Origin: Streptomyces ossamyceticus
GTDB lineage: Bacteria; Actinomycetota; Actinomycetes; Streptomycetales; Streptomycetaceae
Length of the DNA: 64,000 nt
Reading direction: 5' to 3'
Assembly: GCF_001418475.1 (NCBI RefSeq)
Contig: NZ_LIQX01000029.1
Coordinates: 24,781-88,780 of the forward strand
How positions within the stretch are numbered: the first letter of the stretch is position 1; the number at the start of each line of letters is the position of its first letter. A program made the position numbers and the translations under genes. Under the pieces are notes generated by a model. The model worked only from the letters and a program-made list of their open reading frames with translations, did no database searches and was not told the DNA's origin. Below are positions 50,918-60,700 of the stretch, piece by piece.

Positions 50918-52492
50918 ATGGCTAAGGCATATCTGGTGGGCAGCGGCATCGCGGCGCTCGCCGCGGCGGCGTTCCTGATCCGCGACGGCGGCTTCGACGG
51001 GTCGGACATCCACCTGTTCGAGGAGCAGCGACGGATCGGCGGCGGTCTCGACGCCGACGGCACGGCGAACACCGGCTACTCGGTGCGCGGTGGGCTGATG
51101 TTCGAGGCCGAGTACCGGTGCACCTACGACCTGCTCTCCGGCATCCCCTCCCTCGACGACCCCGCGGTGTCGGTGACGCAGGAGATCCTCGCCGAGCACG
51201 AGCGGTTCGCCTGGGACGATCTCGCGCGTCTCGTCGACGAGGACGGGAGGATCGTCGACACCCGCTCGACGGGCTTCTCCGAGCGGGACCGCCTCGACCT
51301 GGCCCGCTGCCTCGCGACGCCCGAGGCGCACCTGGACGGCAAGCGGATCAGCGACTGCTTCGGCGAGCACTTCTTCACCACGAACTTCTGGTTCCTGTGG
51401 TGCAGCACGTTCGCCCTGCAACCCTGGCACAGCGCCATCGAGTTCCGCCGCCATCTCAAGCGTTTCCTCCACCTGCTCCCGGAGTTCGCGACCCTGTCGG
51501 GCGTGCACCGTCCCCGCTACAACCCGTACGACTCCGTCGTGCGGCCACTCACGGCCTGGCTGCTCGACCGCGGGGTGACCGTCCACACCGGGTGCCGGGT
51601 CGTCGACCTCACGTTCGCGCCCGGGCACCGGGACATCACGGTCGCGGCCCTCTCCCTGTCCCGCCTGGGACGGGACGAGAAGATCACCGTGGCGCCCGAC
51701 GATCTGGTCCTCGTGACCAACGGCTCCATGGCCGACTCCCTCAGCGTCGGCTCGCACACGTCACCGCCGCGCCCGCCGCGCCCCCGTTCGGACGCCTGGC
51801 TGCTCTGGCACCGGCTGGCCCGCGGACGCGACGACTTCGGCAACCCGGACGCGTTCGACAAGCGTGTCCAGGAGTCCCGCGTGGAGTCGTTCACCGTGAC
51901 CACCGAGGATCCCGGCGCGTTCCTGGACGCGCTGGCGAAGTTCGGCGGGCAGGGGGCCGGACACGGCGGGCCGATGACGTTCACCGGCTCCGACTGGCTG
52001 CTCACCATCGTCGCGGACGGCCGGCCGGTCCACCCCGACCAGCCCGAGGGTGTCGGCGTGTGGTGGGGGTACGCCCTCCACCCCGGCCGGGCCGGCAACC
52101 GGACGCCGAAGCCGATGACGATGTGCTCCGGGCGGGAGATCCTCGAAGAGGTCCTGCACCATCTGCGCCTCGACGGGGCGGCGGCGGCCCATGTCCTGGC
52201 GACCTCGACGGTCGTGCCCTGCCTGATGCCGTACGCCACCAGCCAGTTCCTGGCCCGGCGGCGCGACGACCGGCCGGAGGTGGTCCCCGAGGGGTCGGTC
52301 AACCTCGCGTTCATCGGGCAGTTCGCCGAGGTCCCCGCCGACGCGACGTTCACCGTCGAGTACTCCGTACGGACCGCGTGGACCGCCGTGGCCCGGCTCC
52401 TCGGCCTCGACCGGCAGCCGCCCGCCGTCTACAAGGGGCACCACGACCCGCATGTGCTGGTCGCCGCGCTGGAGACCGTGCACCGGCGGTGA
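50918..52492 (+). CDS. ohyA: oleate hydratase (FAD-dependent fatty acid hydratase)
   Basis: A 524-residue FAD protein of the former myosin-cross-reactive antigen family. The nucleotide-binding start is VGSGIAALAAAAFLIRDGG, with EEQRRIGGGLD. NPYDSVVRPLTAWL and the C-terminal FIGQFAEVPADATFTVEYSV are strongly conserved in the family. It adds water to the cis-9 double bond of unsaturated fatty acids, giving 10-hydroxy fatty acids. GAGGAG before ATG 50918 fixes the start. It is unusual in a dormancy-type cluster and could change membrane lipids or detoxify free fatty acids. Confidence 0.92.
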   Translation: MAKAYLVGSGIAALAAAAFLIRDGGFDGSDIHLFEEQRRIGGGLDADGTANTGYSVRGGLMFEAEYRCTYDLLSGIPSLDDPAVSVTQEILAEHERFAWDDLARLVDEDGRIVDTRSTGFSERDRLDLARCLATPEAHLDGKRISDCFGEHFFTTNFWFLWCSTFALQPWHSAIEFRRHLKRFLHLLPEFATLSGVHRPRYNPYDSVVRPLTAWLLDRGVTVHTGCRVVDLTFAPGHRDITVAALSLSRLGRDEKITVAPDDLVLVTNGSMADSLSVGSHTSPPRPPRPRSDAWLLWHRLARGRDDFGNPDAFDKRVQESRVESFTVTTEDPGAFLDALAKFGGQGAGHGGPMTFTGSDWLLTIVADGRPVHPDQPEGVGVWWGYALHPGRAGNRTPKPMTMCSGREILEEVLHHLRLDGAAAAHVLATSTVVPCLMPYATSQFLARRRDDRPEVVPEGSVNLAFIGQFAEVPADATFTVEYSVRTAWTAVARLLGLDRQPPAVYKGHHDPHVLVAALETVHRR

Positions 52493-52504
52493 CCCGGAGC
52501 GCCG

Positions 52505-53149
52505 TCACCGCCCCGGACGGCTCCCCGGGGACCGGCGGGCCACTCGCGCCCGGCCGACCGCCGCGGCGAGGAACACCGCCGTCAGCAGGGCGGGCACGGC
52601 GACGGCCGCGCCGGTCCCGCCGTGTCCGGGGCCGAAGGCCACCGGCAGGAGCGCGGAGGCCACCGCAGCGCCCAGGCCGACTCCGAGGACGGCGACGAAA
52701 CGGTTCCGGGCGCGGTACATCCGCGCCCGTGACGTGAGCCTGGGGCGCGGATCCGCCCTGCCGACGGCGCGCACGTCACGTACCTCGCGTACGGCGGGTA
52801 TCTCGCGTACGGCGCGCAGGGAGTACTCGTCGTGGACGTGGGCCAGTTGGGTCGCCGGGTCCTCCCGTGCCTCGCTCCGGCACCGTGCGGCCGCGCGGAT
52901 CCGCAGGCCCGCTGTGGTGGCGGCGCCCGCCGCGGCCACGGCACCGGGCGCCCACCACGGGTCGGCCACGAGAAGCAGCACGGCCATAGCCGCGACCGTC
53001 GTCCAGCCGCTCAGGCAGGCCGCCGCCGTACCGCGCAGGGAGTCCGGACGGTCGGCCCCCGCGCGCACCGTCGCGAGGGCGGGCAGCCACCACACGCAGC
53101 CGGCAGCGGCCACCAGTGCGGTGCCCAGGGCCGGGACGGGGTGCGTCAC
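52505..53149 (-). CDS. membrane protein coupled to cytochrome oxidase subunit I
   Basis: A 214-residue protein with hydrophobic segments near residues 5-25, 45-62, 65-80, 150-170 and 180-200. The middle is charged ([20 protein letters not shown]). I do not recognise the family. Its GTG overlaps the ctaD stop by four bases (GTGA), so it is made with that oxidase subunit and may be an accessory or assembly protein. Confidence 0.7.
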   Translation of the reverse strand: MTHPVPALGTALVAAAGCVWWLPALATVRAGADRPDSLRGTAAACLSGWTTVAAMAVLLLVADPWWAPGAVAAAGAATTAGLRIRAAARCRSEAREDPATQLAHVHDEYSLRAVREIPAVREVRDVRAVGRADPRPRLTSRARMYRARNRFVAVLGVGLGAAVASALLPVAFGPGHGGTGAAVAVPALLTAVFLAAAVGRARVARRSPGSRPGR

Positions 53150-54852
53150 GTTCGGACCGCCCTCTCGATCGCGACGATCTCCGGGTGGTGCAGGTCGAAC
53201 GCCGGCGACTCGGAGCGGATCCGCGGCAGCGAGGTGAAGTTGTGGCGCGGCGGCGGGCAGGACGTGGCCCACTCCAGGGAACGGCCGTAGCCCCAGGGGT
53301 CGTCGACGTCGACCTTCCTGCCGTACTTCGCGGTCTTCCAGACGTTGTAGAAGAACGGCAGGATCGACAGGCCCAGCAGGAACGAGCCGATCGTGGACAG
53401 GGAGTTGAGGGCGGTGAAGCCGTCCGCGGCGAGGTAGTCGGCGTACCGGCGGGGCATGCCCTCGGTGCCGAGCCAGTGCTGGACGAGGAAGGTGAGGTGG
53501 AAGCCCACGGTGAGCGTCCAGAACGTGATCTTGCCGAGGCGTTCGTCGAGCATCCTGCCGGTGAACTTGGGCCACCAGAAGTGGAATCCCGCGAACATCG
53601 CGTACACGACCGTGCCGAACACCGTGTAGTGGAAGTGGGCCACCACGAAGTACGAGTCGGACAGGTGGAAGTCCATCGGCGGTGACGCGAGGATCACCCC
53701 GGTGAGACCGCCGAAGACGAACGTGACGAGGAAGCCGGTGGTCCACAGCATCGGCGTCTCGAAGGAGAGGCTGCCCTTCCACATCGTGCCGATCCAGTTG
53801 AAGAACTTCACGCCGGTCGGCACCGCGATCAGGAACGTCATGAAGGAGAAGAACGGCAGGAGCACCCCGCCCGTCACGTACATGTGGTGCGCCCACACCG
53901 TCACGCTCAGGCCGGCGATGGCGATGGTGGCGCCGATCAGGCCCATGTAGCCGAACATCGGTTTGCGGGAGAAGACCGGGATGACCTCGGAGACGATGCC
54001 GAAGAACGGCAGCGCGAGGATGTACACCTCCGGGTGGCCGAAGAACCAGAAGAGGTGCTGCCAGAGCAGTGCCCCGCCGTTGGCCGCGTCGAAGACGTGG
54101 CTGCCGAACTTGCGGTCGCACTCCAATGCGAACAGTGCCGCGGCCAGCACCGGGAACACCAGCAGGATCAGCAGCGCCGTCAGCAGCACGTTCCAGGTGA
54201 AGATCGGCATCCGGAACATGGTCATGCCCGGTGCGCGCATGCAGATGATCGTGGTGATGAAGTTGACCGCGCCCAGGATCGAGCCGAAACCCGAGAGGGC
54301 CACGCCCATGATCCACATGTCGGCGCCCAGCCCCGGCGAGTGGACGGCGTCGGACAGGGGCGCGTACAGGAACCAGCCGAAGTCGGCGGCGCCGCCCGGG
54401 GTCAGGAAGCCGAACGCGGCGATCGACGAGCCGAACAGGAACAACCAGTAGGCGAGCATGTTCAGCCGTGGGAAGGCGACGTCCGGCGCGCCTATCTGCA
54501 AGGGCATGATCCAGTTGGCGAAGCCGGTGAACAGCGGCATGGCGAACATCAGCAGCATGATCGAGCCGTGCATGGTGAACGCCTGGTTGAACTGCTCGCT
54601 CGACATGATCTGCAGGCCGGGGCGGGCGAGTTCGGCCCGCATCATCAGGGCCATCACACCGCCGACGACGAAGAACGCGAACGCGGTGACCAGGTACATC
54701 GTCCCGATCTTCTTGTGATCGGTGGTCGTCAGCCAGTCGACCCACGTCGACCGGCCTGCCGCCGGGACGGCCGCCCCGGCCTCCTCACGGACCGGGGGAC
54801 GCGACCGCGCCCCCGCCGTGTGCTTCTCCTGGTCCAGCTGCGCCTCGTCCAT
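53146..54852 (-). CDS. ctaD: cytochrome c oxidase subunit I
   Basis: A 568-residue heme-copper oxidase catalytic subunit with 12 helices. Heme a ligand is in FTMHGSIML, the CuB ligand and His-Tyr crosslink in [17 protein letters not shown], more CuB ligands in [11 protein letters not shown], and heme a3/a ligands in [12 protein letters not shown]. The Glu of the D-channel (A-type) is in the same HPEVY-region pattern. It stands alone: no ctaC, ctaE or cytochrome genes are nearby, so it must share partners encoded elsewhere. GGGGAGGAC before ATG supports the start. Confidence 0.96.
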   Translation of the reverse strand: MDEAQLDQEKHTAGARSRPPVREEAGAAVPAAGRSTWVDWLTTTDHKKIGTMYLVTAFAFFVVGGVMALMMRAELARPGLQIMSSEQFNQAFTMHGSIMLLMFAMPLFTGFANWIMPLQIGAPDVAFPRLNMLAYWLFLFGSSIAAFGFLTPGGAADFGWFLYAPLSDAVHSPGLGADMWIMGVALSGFGSILGAVNFITTIICMRAPGMTMFRMPIFTWNVLLTALLILLVFPVLAAALFALECDRKFGSHVFDAANGGALLWQHLFWFFGHPEVYILALPFFGIVSEVIPVFSRKPMFGYMGLIGATIAIAGLSVTVWAHHMYVTGGVLLPFFSFMTFLIAVPTGVKFFNWIGTMWKGSLSFETPMLWTTGFLVTFVFGGLTGVILASPPMDFHLSDSYFVVAHFHYTVFGTVVYAMFAGFHFWWPKFTGRMLDERLGKITFWTLTVGFHLTFLVQHWLGTEGMPRRYADYLAADGFTALNSLSTIGSFLLGLSILPFFYNVWKTAKYGRKVDVDDPWGYGRSLEWATSCPPPRHNFTSLPRIRSESPAFDLHHPEIVAIERAVRT

Positions 54853-54976
54853 CGGACGGCGTCCTCCCCATCTGCTCATGTGCTCAAGGGCCGGGAAGCG
54901 CCCGCGCGTACGCATGGGAGACGCGGCGCTTCCCGGCGCCGCCACATGATCGTCGGACCGGCCCCCCGCCCCGATA

Positions 54977-55023
54977 GGGTCGAACGGTCCCCACGTCGTC
55001 CCGGAATGGGGTCGAACGGTCCC
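54977..55023. promoter_or_regulatory. paired DosR-like sites, ctaD side
   Basis: GGGTCGAACGGTCCC occurs twice, at 54977-54991 and 55009-55023. Each is one base longer than the usual 14-bp box. Starts are 32 bp apart, about three helical turns. They lie 125-171 bp before the ctaD start. Confidence 0.55.
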
Positions 55024-55160
55024 TCTCGGCACCGCCGGGACGGGCGACCCGCAGAGCCGCGCCACCGCTGTCGCGCGGCGAGCGGGGGCCGAGGGGCCGA
55101 GGGCACCTTGGTCGAAGCCGTAGGTGGTCGAAGCCGTACGTGCTGGTCGGGCCGGGGCCG

Positions 55161-55174
55161 GGGCCGAACGGCCC
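55161..55174. promoter_or_regulatory. perfect-arm DosR-like box before the third CBS-BON gene
   Basis: GGGCCGAACGGCCC: arms GGGCCG and CGGCCC are exact complements around AA. It ends 68 bp before ATG 55243. Confidence 0.65.
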
Positions 55175-55242
55175 TTGGGGCGGGCCGCGCGGCGCAGGAG
55201 AGTGGGAGGAGGAACGAGAAGCGTCCTCGGGAGGCGAGAGCC

Positions 55243-55947
55243 ATGCGGAAACGGATGGTGAGTGACCTCATGACCACACGCGTCGTAGGGGTACGGCGGA
55301 ACACCGGCTTCAAGGAGATCGCCAAGCTGCTCGCCGAGTACGACATCACGGCCGTCCCTGTCGTGGACGACGACGACCGCCCCGTCGGCGTCGTCTCCGA
55401 GGCGGACCTCCTGCGCAAGGAGGCCGCGCAGCTCGATCCGGCCGGGCTGCTGCCGGTGCTGCGGCCACGGGAGGCGGCAGGGGCGAAGGCCGAGGCGACC
55501 ACGGCCGAGGGGCTGATGAACAGTCCCGCCGTGACCGCCCGGCCGCAGTGGACGGTGGTGGAGGCCGCCCAGGTCATGGAGCGCCACCACGTCAAACGAC
55601 TGCCGGTGGTCGACGAGGCGGGACGACTCGTGGGGCTGATCAGCCGCGCGGACCTGCTGCGCGTCTTCCTGCGCGGCGACGCAGCCGTCCGGGAGGAGAT
55701 CGCCGGGGAGGTGCTGGTACGGACCCTGGGCCTCGCGCCCGACACGATCACCGTGCGGGTGGTCGACGGGCGGGTCGCGCTGCGGGGCACCGTCGAGCGC
55801 AAGTCGATGGTCCCCGTGGTGGAGCGGCTGTGCCGGGGGGTGGACGGCGTCGTCGACGTCTCCGCCGAGTTGAACCACCGGATCGACGACACCTCTGCGA
55901 CGCCGTCGGACCTGGGGATGTCGCGCCGCTCCCAGCTGGCGACGTGA
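55243..55947 (+). CDS. CBS domain pair plus BON domain protein
   Basis: A 234-residue paralogue of the genes at 15883 and 45467. CBS1: [20 protein letters not shown] to [16 protein letters not shown]2: [15 protein letters not shown] to [42 protein letters not shown] before ATG. Divergent from ctaD with several DosR-like boxes in the gap. Confidence 0.92.
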   Translation: MRKRMVSDLMTTRVVGVRRNTGFKEIAKLLAEYDITAVPVVDDDDRPVGVVSEADLLRKEAAQLDPAGLLPVLRPREAAGAKAEATTAEGLMNSPAVTARPQWTVVEAAQVMERHHVKRLPVVDEAGRLVGLISRADLLRVFLRGDAAVREEIAGEVLVRTLGLAPDTITVRVVDGRVALRGTVERKSMVPVVERLCRGVDGVVDVSAELNHRIDDTSATPSDLGMSRRSQLAT

Positions 55948-56019
55948 GCTGGGGGCCGGGAGCCGGAGGCCGGCGGCCGGGGGCCGGACGGTGACCCGGC
56001 CTCCCGGCTTCCCCTCTCC

Positions 56020-56829
56020 CTATGCCGTTTCCTGCCCGGCGGGCACGATCAGGACCGGGCAGTGGGAGTGGTGCAGCAGTTCCCGGGCCACGGGCCCGAG
56101 ATGGCGGCCCGGGCCGTGCGTCGCGGGACCGGCCGCGACCACGACCAGGTCGGCGGTGCGGGTGGCGTCCACCAGGGCCCGTACCGGGGCGGAGCCCGGC
56201 TCGGGAGCGTCCGCGCGTACGGTCGGGTGCCGTTCGCCCAGGTCCGCCAGCGCGGCGACCCACGCGGGGCGCGCGGTCGATCGCCCGTTGGCCCGGTGGG
56301 ACGCCATGGGGAGCACGGGGTGGTGCGTGGTGAACGGGGGGATCCGCAGACGGGCGCGGCGCAGTTCGGCCTCCTGGAAGGCGTAGGCCGCCGTGCCCGC
56401 GTCGGTGGCGTCGTCGAGGGCGAGGATGATCTCGTCGTGGCAGTTCATCGGTGAGTCGCCGCGTACGACGAGCAGCGGTCCCGGCGCGTGCGCGGCCAGG
56501 CGCGCGCTCACCGAGCCGACCACCGCGCCGAGGATCCCGCCGAGGTCGCGGCAGCCGACGACGGTGAGTGCGGCGTGGCGTCCCCGTTCCGCGAGGACGC
56601 CGGCCGAGTGGCCCTGTACGGGGACGGTGGTGACGGCCGTGCCGGGTCGACGGGCGCGCACGCGCGCCGCGGCGGACGCGAGCACGGGTCCGGCCTCGTC
56701 GAGGTCCGGCACGGCGTGGACGATCTCCAGATCGACGCCGCGCAGGGCGGCCTCGTCCGCGGCGCGGTCGAGGGCGCGTACGGCGGTGATCGTGCCGTCC
56801 ACGCCGACGGTCACGTGACGGGTCCTCAT
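56020..56829 (-). CDS. universal stress protein, two-domain
   Basis: A 269-residue protein with a good first Usp domain (VTVGVDGTITAVRALDRA ... VVGCRDLGGILGAVVGSVS) and a second domain with a weaker nucleotide motif (VVAAGPATHGPGRHLGPVA). It lacks a box immediately upstream; it may be read from the next Usp promoter, 134 bp further. Confidence 0.9.
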   Translation of the reverse strand: MRTRHVTVGVDGTITAVRALDRAADEAALRGVDLEIVHAVPDLDEAGPVLASAAARVRARRPGTAVTTVPVQGHSAGVLAERGRHAALTVVGCRDLGGILGAVVGSVSARLAAHAPGPLLVVRGDSPMNCHDEIILALDDATDAGTAAYAFQEAELRRARLRIPPFTTHHPVLPMASHRANGRSTARPAWVAALADLGERHPTVRADAPEPGSAPVRALVDATRTADLVVVAAGPATHGPGRHLGPVARELLHHSHCPVLIVPAGQETA

Positions 56830-56962
56830 GGTGGTTCCTCCTGTCGGGGTGCGGGACGGCTCCCGGGCGGCGGCCCGGATGTGCGGGGCGCAGGCAGCCG
56901 GGCTCAGCGTGCGGAGCTCGGACGTACCGGGCTCAGGTGTGCTGGGCTCAGGCGGGCCGGGC

Positions 56963-57871
56963 TCAGGTGTGCGGTACGACGGCCACCGGGCAACCGACGT
57001 GGTGCAGGACCGCGTGGGTGACGGGACCGGTGTGCGGGCCGGGCCGGGCGTCCCGTATCCGGCGTCCGACGACGACCAGGGAGGCGTCGACCGACGCGTC
57101 CACGAGCGCGCCGGCGGCCCGCCCCTCGACGACCGTCTCGGCCACGGTGACCTCGGGGAACTTCGCGCACCACGGACGCAGTGCCGCGAGCACGGCGCGT
57201 TCCCGCTCCGCGAGCAGTTGCGTTGCCGGGACCGGGGCGCGGACGTCGTCGACGGCGTACGCCACCGGGACCCGGTAGGCGTGGATCACGCGGAGCCCGG
57301 TGCCGCGGCGCCGGGCCGCGGCGAACGCGAACTCGATCAGTTCGTCGCAGGGGTGGGACACGTCGAGCCCGAGGACCACGTCCCTGTACGGGAGTTCGGG
57401 TATCTCGTCCGGCGACACGCCGTCCGGGGCCGGGAGATGTTCACCGGCGGCGCCCTCCCCGGACCGGACGAGCACCACGGGGCGCGTCGACCGCGCCACG
57501 ACCCGCTGGGAGACCGAGCCGACGACGAACCCGGCGAGACCGCTCAGTCCACGGGACCCGAGGACCAGTGGTTCCGCCTCGTCGGTGGCGTCGAGCAGAG
57601 CGGCGACCGGGGCCTCCCGCACAAGCCGGGCCTCGATCCCGAGGCCGGGGTGCGCGGCCCTGACGCTGCGGGCCACCTCGTCCAGAATCTGTTCGGCCCA
57701 TGCGCGCTGACCGGTGCCGAGGGGGACGGAGGCCGGCGGACGCGGATGCCACTCCCAGGCGTGCACGAGCCGCAGCTCCATCCCTCTGCGCAGGGCTTCC
57801 CTGGCCGCCCAGTGGGCGGCGGCGAGACTCTCTGTCGATCCGTCGACTCCCGCGATCACGTACCGAACCAT
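56963..57871 (-). CDS. universal stress protein, two-domain
   Basis: A 302-residue two-domain Usp. Domain 1: YVIAGVDGSTESLAAAHWA and VLGSRGLSGLAGFVVGSVS. Domain 2: DVVLGLDVSHPCDELIEFA and VVVGRRIRDARPGPHTGPVT. The closest relative in the window is the gene at 19534. GGAGG before ATG 57871. Paired DosR-like boxes at 57943-57976. Confidence 0.93.
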   Translation of the reverse strand: MVRYVIAGVDGSTESLAAAHWAAREALRRGMELRLVHAWEWHPRPPASVPLGTGQRAWAEQILDEVARSVRAAHPGLGIEARLVREAPVAALLDATDEAEPLVLGSRGLSGLAGFVVGSVSQRVVARSTRPVVLVRSGEGAAGEHLPAPDGVSPDEIPELPYRDVVLGLDVSHPCDELIEFAFAAARRRGTGLRVIHAYRVPVAYAVDDVRAPVPATQLLAERERAVLAALRPWCAKFPEVTVAETVVEGRAAGALVDASVDASLVVVGRRIRDARPGPHTGPVTHAVLHHVGCPVAVVPHT

Positions 57872-57942
57872 GTGCGCACCTCCTGTGTCCCGGCCGGATG
57901 GGCCTGAGCCGAGCATCGGGGAGGGACACGGTGGTGCGCAGG

Positions 57943-57976
57943 GGGCCGCAGGTCCTTTCCCAGGGCCCTTAGGCCC
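57943..57976. promoter_or_regulatory. paired DosR-like boxes before a Usp gene
   Basis: GGGCCGCAGGTCCT (57943-57956, one mismatch) and GGGCCCTTAGGCCC (57963-57976) start exactly 20 bp apart, the same spacing as the pair at 20502. Confidence 0.6.
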
Positions 57977-58007
57977 CCAACTCCCGCCACCTCACGGGCC
58001 GGACGGC

Positions 58008-58385
58008 TCAGCGGGACACGAGAGCCGGGCGGGGGCGACGGGCGGCCACGTCCGTCGGCGAGTTCGTCGGTGGGAGCGGGGGCACGGTCGTCGGCGGGCC
58101 CGTCGGCGCGACCGGCGAAGTGGGCGTCACCGGCATCGTCGGGGTCACCGACGACCCACGGTCCGTGCGACGGTCCGTGCGGCGGCGCAGCGCGCGGAGT
58201 GCCAGCGCGTCGCGCACGGCCCGCAGGGCGAAAGCCACCACGGCGGAGCCCGCCAACAGGACGGCGTACCGCTTCCGAACGAGCGAGCTCGTTCTCGCCC
58301 CCGATGCCGATGCCGATCTCGGCGTCGACACCGATCGCAGGGTCGATGCCGACCGTAGTCTCGAAGCCGATGTCGTCGTGAGCAT
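58008..58385 (-). CDS. small basic membrane protein of unknown function
   Basis: A 125-residue protein. A Ser/Arg-rich N-terminus (SASRLRSASTLRSVSTPRSA) precedes one hydrophobic helix (YAVLLAGSAVVAFALRAV). A Pro/Thr-rich tail follows. GGAGCAG lies before ATG 58385. The N-terminal coding DNA is repetitive (GATGCCGAT units). Its gap with the nitroreductase gene carries three phased DosR-like boxes. No family recognised. Confidence 0.6.
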   Translation of the reverse strand: MLTTTSASRLRSASTLRSVSTPRSASASGARTSSLVRKRYAVLLAGSAVVAFALRAVRDALALRALRRRTDRRTDRGSSVTPTMPVTPTSPVAPTGPPTTVPPLPPTNSPTDVAARRPRPALVSR

Positions 58386-58452
58386 GCTGCCTGCTCCTTC
58401 CGGGTCCCGATCCTTCTCCTCCATGCAACCGCCCGGAGGGCCACGGCGCAGG

Positions 58453-58508
58453 GTGCCGAAGGGCTCCCGTCGGGTGCCGTGCGGCCCGACCGTGGAGCCG
58501 TACGGCCC
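58453..58508. promoter_or_regulatory. three phased DosR-like boxes before the nitroreductase gene
   Basis: GTGCCGAAGGGCTC (58453), GTGCCGTGCGGCCC (58474) and GAGCCGTACGGCCC (58495) start exactly 21 bp apart. Each has one or two outer mismatches; the last is 90 bp before ATG 58599. Confidence 0.58.
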
Positions 58509-58598
58509 CTCCTGCGTCCGGCGCGGCGCCGCCACTGTGGGCAGGGTCAACCATCCAGGCCCACCGGCTCCGCGGCGCGGGGCGGGAAGGAGTTCCCG

Positions 58599-59591
58599 AT
58601 GTGGTCCGCAGCTCCCGCTCTCCCGACGCTGGAGACGATGGTGTCGGCGGCCGTGGCCGCTCCCTCGATCCACAACACCCAGCCCTGGCGTTTCCGGTTC
58701 GACCCGGACACGGTGACCCTGGAGGTCCGGGCCGTGGCGGACCGCGGGCTCCGGCACCTCGACCCCATGGGCCGTGCCCTGCACCTCTCCGTGGGCTGTG
58801 CCCTCCTCAATCTCCGGCTGGCGGTCGCCCACTTCGGTCGGGAGCCGATCACCCGGCTGCTGCCCCGGCCCGACGAACCGGATCTGCTGGCCACCGTACG
58901 GCTCGGCGGACCGGTTCGGAACGCGACCGTCCCCCGGCTGTACGAGGCGCTGTGGCACCGGCACAGCAGTCGGTTCCCGTTCTCCGAAGCACCGCTGCCC
59001 GGAGCTGTGGCAGCGGAACTCGTCGAGGCCGCGCACCATGAGGGCGCCCTGCTGAGCCGCCCCGGCCCTGGTGGGACGGAGCGGGTGCTGCGGCTGTTCC
59101 GTGACGCCGAGCGCCGCAACACGGCCGACCCCGACCGGGCGGCGGAAAGCCGCCGTTGGGTGCACGAGCCGAACGCGGCCGCCCTCGGCATGCCTCCGGC
59201 GGCGATCGGTCCGCAGGACTTCTGGGAGCGGATGCCCCTCCGGGACTTCGGCGCGCACCGCCGTCCGTCCGTTCTGGCCACGCGTCCCTTCGAGAAGCGG
59301 CCGTCGATCGCCGTACTGTCCACCGCGCACGACCGCAGGTCGGACTGGCTGCGCGCCGGACAGGCACTCCAACGTGTCCTGCTGGTGGCCACGGCCCATG
59401 GGCTGCGGGCGTCGCTCCTGCACCAGGCGCTGGAGTGGCCCGATCTGCGGGAGCGGGTCGTGCCCTGGGCGGACGCCCCGCGGGCCCACGCGCAGATGGT
59501 GATCCGGTTGGGCTTCGGCCCGGAAGGTCCGCCGTCACCGCGCCGACCGGCCCGGCAGGCGCTGGACGCGGACGTGTTGTTCGCGTCCTGA
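58599..59591 (+). CDS. Acg-like nitroreductase family FMN protein
   Basis: A 330-residue protein of the nitroreductase superfamily. The N-terminal FMN-binding signature is SAAVAAPSIHNTQPWRF, with a later conserved patch QALQRVLLVATAHGLRASLL. This is the Acg group (Rv2032, Rv3131) of mycobacterial DosR regulons, thought to bind FMN without typical reductase activity. AAGGAG 6 bp before ATG fixes the start. Preceded by three phased boxes. Confidence 0.88.
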   Translation: MWSAAPALPTLETMVSAAVAAPSIHNTQPWRFRFDPDTVTLEVRAVADRGLRHLDPMGRALHLSVGCALLNLRLAVAHFGREPITRLLPRPDEPDLLATVRLGGPVRNATVPRLYEALWHRHSSRFPFSEAPLPGAVAAELVEAAHHEGALLSRPGPGGTERVLRLFRDAERRNTADPDRAAESRRWVHEPNAAALGMPPAAIGPQDFWERMPLRDFGAHRRPSVLATRPFEKRPSIAVLSTAHDRRSDWLRAGQALQRVLLVATAHGLRASLLHQALEWPDLRERVVPWADAPRAHAQMVIRLGFGPEGPPSPRRPARQALDADVLFAS

Positions 59592-59613
59592 CGGACTCGT
59601 GGCCCTCACACGG

Positions 59614-59648
59614 GGCCGGAGGTCCCGAGGCACGTGCCGTCCGGCCCC
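59614..59648. promoter_or_regulatory. paired DosR-like boxes before the Usp pseudogene
   Basis: GGGCCGGAGGTCCC (59614-59627) and GTGCCGTCCGGCCC (59635-59648) start 21 bp apart, the same as the triplet upstream. Confidence 0.58.
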
Positions 59649-59742
59649 TGCCCCCGTACCCCCGGCGGGGAGAAGGGGCGACGGAGGTGGGCACGGACGC
59701 GTGACGCCGTGACGGGCGGCACGCCGACAGCGGAGGTGGGCC

Positions 59743-60463
59743 ATGACCGGCTCTGCCACCGTCGGTTTCAACGGCTCCCCCGCCGGTATGACCACCGTCC
59801 GGTGGGTCGCTCGCGAGGCCGCCGCCCGGCACCTGCCGGTCGTGCTGCTCCACTCGTGGACCACGCAGCCGCTCGATGTGTCGGCCCTTCCGCAAGAGGC
59901 CCGCAGCAATCGGCCGTAGGGCCGGGACGTGTTGGGACGGGCCGAGGCGGAGGTGCCCGGTGTCCGGCCGTCACCGTGCGGGCCGGCGATCCGTCGGCCG
60001 ACGGCAGCCGGGGCGGGACCTCGGGGGTGAACCAGGACGCGGTCATGGTGGGCGTCCAGGAGCTCGGGCCGGCGGAGACGCGCTGCTCGACTTCGTCTTC
60101 GGCGAGGCCACGTCGCGCGGGACACCCGTCCGTGTCGTACGGGTCCTGCCCCTGCCGGCCTCCCTGGCGGCCCACCCGCACGAGAAGCTCGTCGCCGACC
60201 CGGTCGGCCCTCCCGAGGCGGAGGAACGCGTACGGCTGACCGCCGCGCCGACGCCCCGACGGGAGAAGTTCCCCGACACACCCGTCGAGGAGAGGGCCAT
60301 GACGGGCCATCTCTCCCAAGCGCTGTTGACGGCCGCGGTCACCGGTCTTCTCCTCGTCGTGGGGCGTCCCCGGCACCGGCCCGATCCCGGGAGACTCGGC
60401 CCCGTCGCCCGCACGGCCCCGTACCACGTGCCCTGCCCCGTGGCGGTCGTCCCGCACGACTGA
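59743..60463 (+). pseudogene. universal stress protein, frameshifted
   Basis: It opens normally (MTGSATVGFNGSPAGMTTVR) behind GGAGG but meets a stop at 59917-59919. A second Usp domain then appears in another frame (LDFVFGEATSRGTPVRVVRV ... VPCPVAVVPHD). The middle reads MVGVQELGP in yet another frame, so at least two frameshifts are present. The promoter boxes remain intact. Confidence 0.8.
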
Positions 60464-60700
60464 ACCGCGACCGCTGAAGGCGACCGCTGAAGCGCAACCG
60501 CTGAACCGCGACCGTGTGACCGTTCGCGTTGACGGCAGTGCGCACGAGAGGCGCGGCGGCGGCCGAACTCACGGCCCGGCGCGGGAACAAGACACGTCCG
60601 CGGGGCGCTGTTCCGGATACTCCGACCGGTATCGCGACCTTCACGGCGAAGGGCGCGCGGAAGGGGTCCCCATCGCGGCTCGGAGGAAGGTGTGAGACCC

